Positions 59,345 to 64,000 of a stretch of DNA of 64,000 nt are shown here, in pieces. Position numbers and translations under genes: made by a program. Every line of letters begins with the position of its first letter. Position 1 is the first letter of the stretch. The DNA is from Bidens hawaiensis (taxonomy: Eukaryota > Streptophyta > Magnoliopsida > Asterales > Asteraceae), in NCBI GenBank assembly GCA_021521415.1, contig JAIQDT010000001.1, positions 3,782,001 through 3,846,000 of the forward strand, written 5' to 3'. The notes below the pieces were generated by a model that was given only the letters and a program-made list of their open reading frames with translations, was not told where the DNA came from and did no database searches.

Positions 59345-61216
59345 TTATATAATATCCATTTAAGGAACACTAATAAGGTCCGCATTCCTTATCTATGCTA
59401 TCACATTCCACACCTATGTCAATAGAAGTTAGAGGGATTTACCATCGTAACATACTATGTCGGACATAGGGCCCGCATACCATACATATACTTGCTTACA
59501 CATACAACATATACAATAATTATATATAATGTACCAACGTAAACAAGCAAATTACATCCTATCATACAGACATACCGGGCATCCTTCACATTAATCTTCT
59601 AACGATCTCCTTCCCTGGCGATACGTGCAATATCCGAAGATTGTTCACGTACCGACAGGCATTCGCTCATAACCTTAATATAATAACAATCACATAAATC
59701 ATATATGGCACACACATATCACTTAAGGTAAGTGTATTAACATTTCACATTAGTATGCACACAGCCTCGAAAACATAACAAGAAAATGGGGCTAGAAACT
59801 CACCTGTAAGCGATTCCTTTCTGAATTTACGTTAATGCCCTTCTTGAGCTGCGTACGGCATATTGGTGTATCAATTAACAAGCATCACTTAACTACTCGT
59901 AGTTATATCATATTTCTAGCTCTTTCTCATTTTAAACATTACCCTCTTTATTATATAGTTCCTCGTTCTTATCATATACCATACAAGTCCGTATTCCTTG
60001 CTCACATACAAATATGTCATACATATATATGTCATATATATATATATGTATATATATTTATATACGGCATTCATACATACGTGTCCTATATACACACCCG
60101 GCACGTCGTACATATACGGTATACATACACATATGGCATGCCTATATGCACGTTATATGTACATATATACCTTATATATATACACGACATACGTACATAG
60201 TGCCCATACATATATGTTATTTACATACACGTGGTATACACATACATATACGGTGTACACATACATATACACTACATACATACATGCTACATAGATATAT
60301 ACGGTATACACATACCTATACGGTGTACACATACATATATGCTACATACATACATGTTACATACATATACGTGCATACACACACGCTATATACGGGCATA
60401 CGTACACGACGCTATATACATATACGGACATACATACACGACATTACATATACATATGCGCCATATACATATAAGTTTTATATATGCATATACGGTTAAA
60501 CATATATATATACGCCCATACAAATACGTTCTATACATACTTATACGGCCTATTCATCTTATACGGCGCATATACTTATGCGCTACTCAAACTTATACGG
60601 CATATATACTTATACGCCCGTATAAGTCTAGTTCAGCTTCTTTATTCGCGTTTTTGGGGTTTTTCTTCGATTCCCGGGCCGTCAGCTGCCGTTAACCACC
60701 ATGGTTGCCAGGAGTTTGATTGTCTATGACTTGGATAGCTTCGAGGTGTCCATATCTGAGCTAAGGTGGCCCTTAAGATTGTTTTTGATTGATTAAACAC
60801 CCGGATAAAGCTAAATCTAGATTCACACGGCTCATTCGGCATCACGGGCTGCGGTGTCAGGTTCTAACATGTTGGGTCAGCTAAGATAAATGAAGTCTTA
60901 CATTCGGTTGGTCTTGGATCGTTGAATGGAATAGAGTAGATAGTGTTTGGCTTAAGTGTGTCTTTTTTATGGTGTAGGCTATGGTGTAAAATGAAAGAAA
61001 TAGAAAGGATATAAGGTTTAAGGGGTATTTATACTCCCTAAGACCATGAAACCTAGGCTCATCTTCATCTTAAGTCCATAATTAATTCCATCTATTCTAG
61101 CCCACCATCCTTTTATCTTATTATTATTTTATTAATATTTTCCTACTAACTCATATTAATTCTTCCAATGTAATTATTGTATTAAATATTATTCATAGAA
61201 ATTTCGGGATGTTACA
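59345..61216 (-). repeat. Right part of the Gypsy solo LTR, with a TATACGG tandem region
   Basis: From about 60000 to 60620, words such as TATACGGTATACACATACA recur with drift, giving an unstable tandem-repeat block. Long plus-strand frames here are artefacts of the repeat. A CT-rich stretch and AT-rich end lead to GGGATGTTACA. Confidence 0.75.
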
Positions 61217-61500
61217 ACAATTCCTAGAGCTTTCATAGAACCAGGCTAGTGTTCCAGGATCATATTGGACACGACAATAAGGGGATGTGCCCAGCTAGGA
61301 AGAGTAATGTGTGAAGTTTATTATCGTCTACACAAAAATGGGTTTGTTCAAGGACATTGTGTCTACTAACTGCTAGGAGACTAAGTATACTTCACAAAGG
61401 AAGGTTCAAAGCTAACACCAACCTATCCTGCAATACTTAACCGTCGAGGTTTCATTGGATATTTTATGTGCTTTGATCAATCTCCATTCATGTGGGGGAT

Positions 61501-61641
61501 TGTTGGAAATTTATTTTAAGATGAATGGATATGTTATTTATTATTTAGTGAAATTATTAATAAACTCTTAATATGGTGAATTAAAAATAAACTCTTGAGT
61601 AGAGTTTTACTTATGTCACTTGATGAGTTTTATTAGAGTTT
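61501..61641 (+). repeat. 3' LTR (first 141 bp) of the pol-less Copia derivative
   Basis: It starts TGTTGGAAATTTATTTTAAG after the polypurine TGTGGGGGAT (61491-61500). It matches 46677-46817 and stops at AGAGTTT where the LTR of element F begins. Confidence 0.85.
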
Positions 61642-62176
61642 TGTTGGAACCCGTATCAATCAATCACTATAACTATAACAGATCTCGGATCTGTGTATAT
61701 TCGATTAATTCTCAAGATGGATCTAGCTCATAATTACGTTTGATTAAGTGTTATATGTGTATATATATTATCATTATATTAGTAGTTATAAGTGTATGAA
61801 TAATATTAAAGATGAAGATCGAGAGAGAGTTTGGACAGCGTATCGTTAATTATCTCCCAAAACGTAAATTAAGCGTGAACAGTGTTCACGTATAAATAGA
61901 AGACGGACCTAGTTCGTTAACATCCCCTAACGAACTAGAGTCCGCTTCGTTACATACATTATAAACGAAATAGATTAACGAATCACCCCCTGATTCATTA
62001 AACATCCTTAACGAATCAGAGGAGACTTAACTTAAGATCTAGTTCGCTAAACATCCTTAAAGAACTAGATATATGCATAGCGAACTAACTAAATACTTGT
62101 TTATTACATTAAACAAAAACGACAAATACATTACTGATAATTACTAAGACTCAAGACGCAAAACCGTGCACTAACA
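61642..62176 (-). repeat. 3' LTR of element F, 535 bp
   Basis: It starts TGTTGGAACCCG and ends CCGTGCACTAACA. It is the same family as 17674-18295. A polypurine sequence (GACGAGGGGGTGTC on the minus strand, 62177-62190) lies against its right edge, so it is the 3' LTR of an element running off the window. It contains TAACGAACTAG and TAACGAATCAG words. Confidence 0.82.
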
Positions 62177-62211
62177 GACACCCCCTCGTCTTGAGCTCTT
62201 TGTCTTTGTCT

Positions 62212-64000
62212 TCACTTGAAACGCTTGGACTGCCAGTCTCTGCAACTATGAATTCCATTTTCATGACAAACACCCACAACCCACTGGAATTGCATAGCCA
62301 GGTCGTAGTCTTCATTGCGCTCGATCAGAATCCGGTTCTTGTGTAGCACGTCATTGTCTGTTATAGATAAATTAACCAACCACATAAGGTCGATTATCTT
62401 GATAAGCTCTGTCTTGAGTCCTTTACCAAGCACAATGACAGCCTCGCCAGTACGATTGTCGTAGTACCAGCGGTCAAACGAGAGATGCATGTGTTGGGGC
62501 ATCGTCTTCACAGGTACCCGCTTCATCGACTTTGGCGGCTTTACTTTAAGAACAAGTTTCCTCCAGCTAGTCCTTGGATCAATCTCGTAAATACGTTTAC
62601 GTCTCGAGACCTGGGGCTTGAAGAACTTGAAGCCATGATTGACCTCGAACAGTAAGTGTTGATAAAACCACTCAGATGTGCGGTAACACCCACGATTGAT
62701 TAATGGACGTCTCGCGAGGGTACGAACATCCCAACGCGGTAATGTAAGAACATCCATTATCGTTTCATAGTACTGGATCCCCTTTCCCATTTAATTATAC
62801 ATACCTTAAGCTTGGAATCATAAAGTTATGAAACGATATCACCATGTACCTTGGATACAGACTTGAAGGAGGTCACTTGCTTTGCTTTGACCCAAGTTGC
62901 AGCTATGTCTTTTAGCTCTTGATCAACATACCGATATGCCTTGATAATCTTACTCACCTTTTTATAGCTGAACCACTTAGCAATATCGGTATCAATTCTG
63001 ACTTCAAGTGATTTGCATAAGGCATCAGCTACCTGTTTACCCTTAGAAGCCTTCACCAGATCATCCTCAGCAACTTTGAACGTTTGCTCATCGAATACTG
63101 GAGCACCTTGATCAACGTTTGTGTGTTGAAACAAGTCCGGATACTCCTCAGCAGTGACGTCTTCCATCTCAACATCCTCATCTTCATAAATAAAGTCCGT
63201 ATTCATTTGAATAGACGGATCCTCTGATATACATTCCTCATTCACTACTTCAACGTCAGGCTCAGTCTCTAACACAGTTAACTGTTCATCATTCAACCCA
63301 AGCAGTATGGAAATCTGCTCTCGTGTCAGAGACCTATCAACAAACTCACCAACCTCTATCCCATCCCTATTTACCATACTTCTAACCACCCCCGATCCAT
63401 CAACAAATATCACAGTGTTGGCTTCAATCATTTCAATTGCCTTAACAGCCGTTGAATCCTTATACACAACAACCTGTTTATCCAAATCACCGCCACTTGT
63501 TCCAGTACCGGAAGATGAGCCGTGCGCTTGTTTAGGCTCACCTCCTGCACCAAATTCGTCAGGATCTTCATCCCTGTTCTTGAGTTTCTTTAAGGCATCC
63601 TCTTTGCAAGTCAACTGCAAGATTAGATCCTCTTGTTCCTTCATTTTCACCCCATGAGACTCAACAATCGCACGTAGCGCTTTAGTCTCCTTTTGACAAA
63701 ATGAGATATAACTCATCATCCATCTTTGATTCTCCATAATACGTTCTTGATTCTATCGGTCAGCAGCCATTTGGTTTTCATATAAATGAAGAAGATTTAA
63801 TAGCATCTCTGTCTGACGGTTTGGTGGCAAATTGTACAATGAGGGATGAACTTGTTAGATTGGTCCCTAAGGCCGAGTAATTCTTAGAAAAGAGACATCA
63901 CTCGGAGGAGGAGTAGGCCTCATGGATGGTGTTGGAGGGACAGTAGACAATGTAGCAGGAGGCCTTGGTATTTCAGATAAAGCCATTTGTGGAATTAAAC
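62212..64000 (-). pseudogene. Accessory ORF of element F, sense strand, runs off the right edge
   Basis: Read leftwards: a Pro/Ser/Thr-rich part (63800-64000), a frame with stops near 63880-63740, then MENQRWMMSYISFCQKETKALR at 63737 (coiled-coil-like), a Gly/Asp/Glu-rich middle (DEDVEMEDVTAEEYPDLF) and a C-terminal domain with KKVSKIIKAY. A stop (near 62826) and a one-base shift (near 62785) separate this from IQYYETIMDVLTLPRWDVRT and LIKIIDLMWLVNLSITDN, ending in DWQSKRF at 62212. No retroviral motif. It sits directly before the polypurine tract. I recall similar tails in accessory ORFs of sunflower-family elements; function unknown. Confidence 0.6.

Larger units (their letters stand above)
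51459..61216 (-). mobile_element. Gypsy solo LTR (element D superfamily), split by element E and a Helitron
   Basis: It starts TGTAAGGCCCTGGTCCCGGTG and ends GGGATGTTACA. It is flanked by GCAAT (51454-51458) and ACAAT (61217-61221), a 5-bp duplication with one change. It shares long words with the D LTRs (CAGCTACGCTGAGTGAGTTC, CACACAGCC-CGAAAACATAAC, GGGGCTAGAAACTCACCTG). Without its own insertions it is about 2.6 kb. A tandem array of TATTATCCATAGAAGGAAC units (51885-52037, 58635-58770) occupies the same place as the 33-base array of D. Confidence 0.82.
46677..61641 (+). mobile_element. Pol-less Copia derivative (LARD-like), filled by later insertions
   Basis: The 5' LTR starts at 46677 (TGTTTGAAATTTATTTTAAT) and the 3' LTR at 61501 (TGTTGGAAATTTATTTTAAG). 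Over 141 bases they differ at about eight positions. A polypurine TGTGGGGGAT stands immediately before 61501, fixing the plus orientation. Once the inserted solo LTR (51459-61216) is removed the interior is about 4.3 kb and holds no gag or pol frame. Its last 500 bases resemble Copia 3' untranslated sequence (AACTTAGTTGACTGGAGATC, then CCAAGATCTAAG near 51135-51170). It is cut at 61641 by element F. Confidence 0.75.

Noticed and set aside
59835..60729. Several overlapping Tyr/Ile/His-rich plus-strand frames
   Set aside because: All come from the drifting TATACGG tandem repeats inside an LTR.

Overview
The window is plant nuclear DNA made almost entirely of retrotransposons and small DNA transposons. 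I recognise no intact host gene, no rRNA gene and no functional tRNA gene. The best guess for the host is a daisy-family (Asteraceae) plant. This is an inference from the style of the Copia and Gypsy proteins and from three copies of a non-retroviral accessory reading frame of a type I associate with that family; no database search was possible.

Layout, left to right. 1-12853: a decayed minus-strand SIRE-like Copia element (A) with an accessory ORF at its 3' end, a pol region, a gag region with a Gln/Asn-rich tail, a primer-binding site and a 1.19-kb LTR. 12887-18295: a second, partial minus-strand Copia element (B), mostly gag plus its 5' LTR, split by a solo LTR with a perfect 5-bp target duplication. 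18296-33428: the remains of a third minus-strand Copia element (C). It has an antisense accessory ORF on the plus strand, itself split by another solo LTR, and a gag broken by a 1.46-kb block that begins with a 463-bp TRIM element. 33429-36380: non-coding DNA with microsatellites, a foldback-like repeat, a probable LTR fragment and a Mutator-type MITE with a 9-bp target duplication. 36381-45440: a minus-strand Tekay-type chromovirus (D, Gypsy) with gag, protease, RT, RNase H, integrase and a chromodomain-like tail; its right LTR is truncated. 45441-46676: a LINE 3' fragment carrying a Tourist-like MITE, then a short LTR-like scrap. 46677-61641: a pol-less Copia derivative whose interior holds a Gypsy solo LTR, which in turn holds a gag-only Gypsy element (E) and a small Helitron. 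61642-64000: the 3' LTR of a further minus-strand element (F), inserted in the right LTR of that derivative, followed by its own accessory ORF.

The elements do not form a pathway. They form a stratigraphy: each insertion cuts an older one, and 3-, 5- and 9-bp target duplications fix several steps. All coding copies are dead. Many in-frame stops are of the CAA/CAG/CGA to TAA/TAG/TGA kind expected from decay of methylated cytosine.

The most unusual signals are short CpG-bearing motifs repeated many times in the non-coding parts of unrelated elements (TAACGAA in Copia and Gypsy LTRs and leaders, TTGCCCGGA in element A, a CTAAC...GTTAG palindrome in the pol-less derivative), the recurring accessory ORF with gene-like upstream sequence, and a tRNA-like A-box/B-box segment inside both LTRs of element E.
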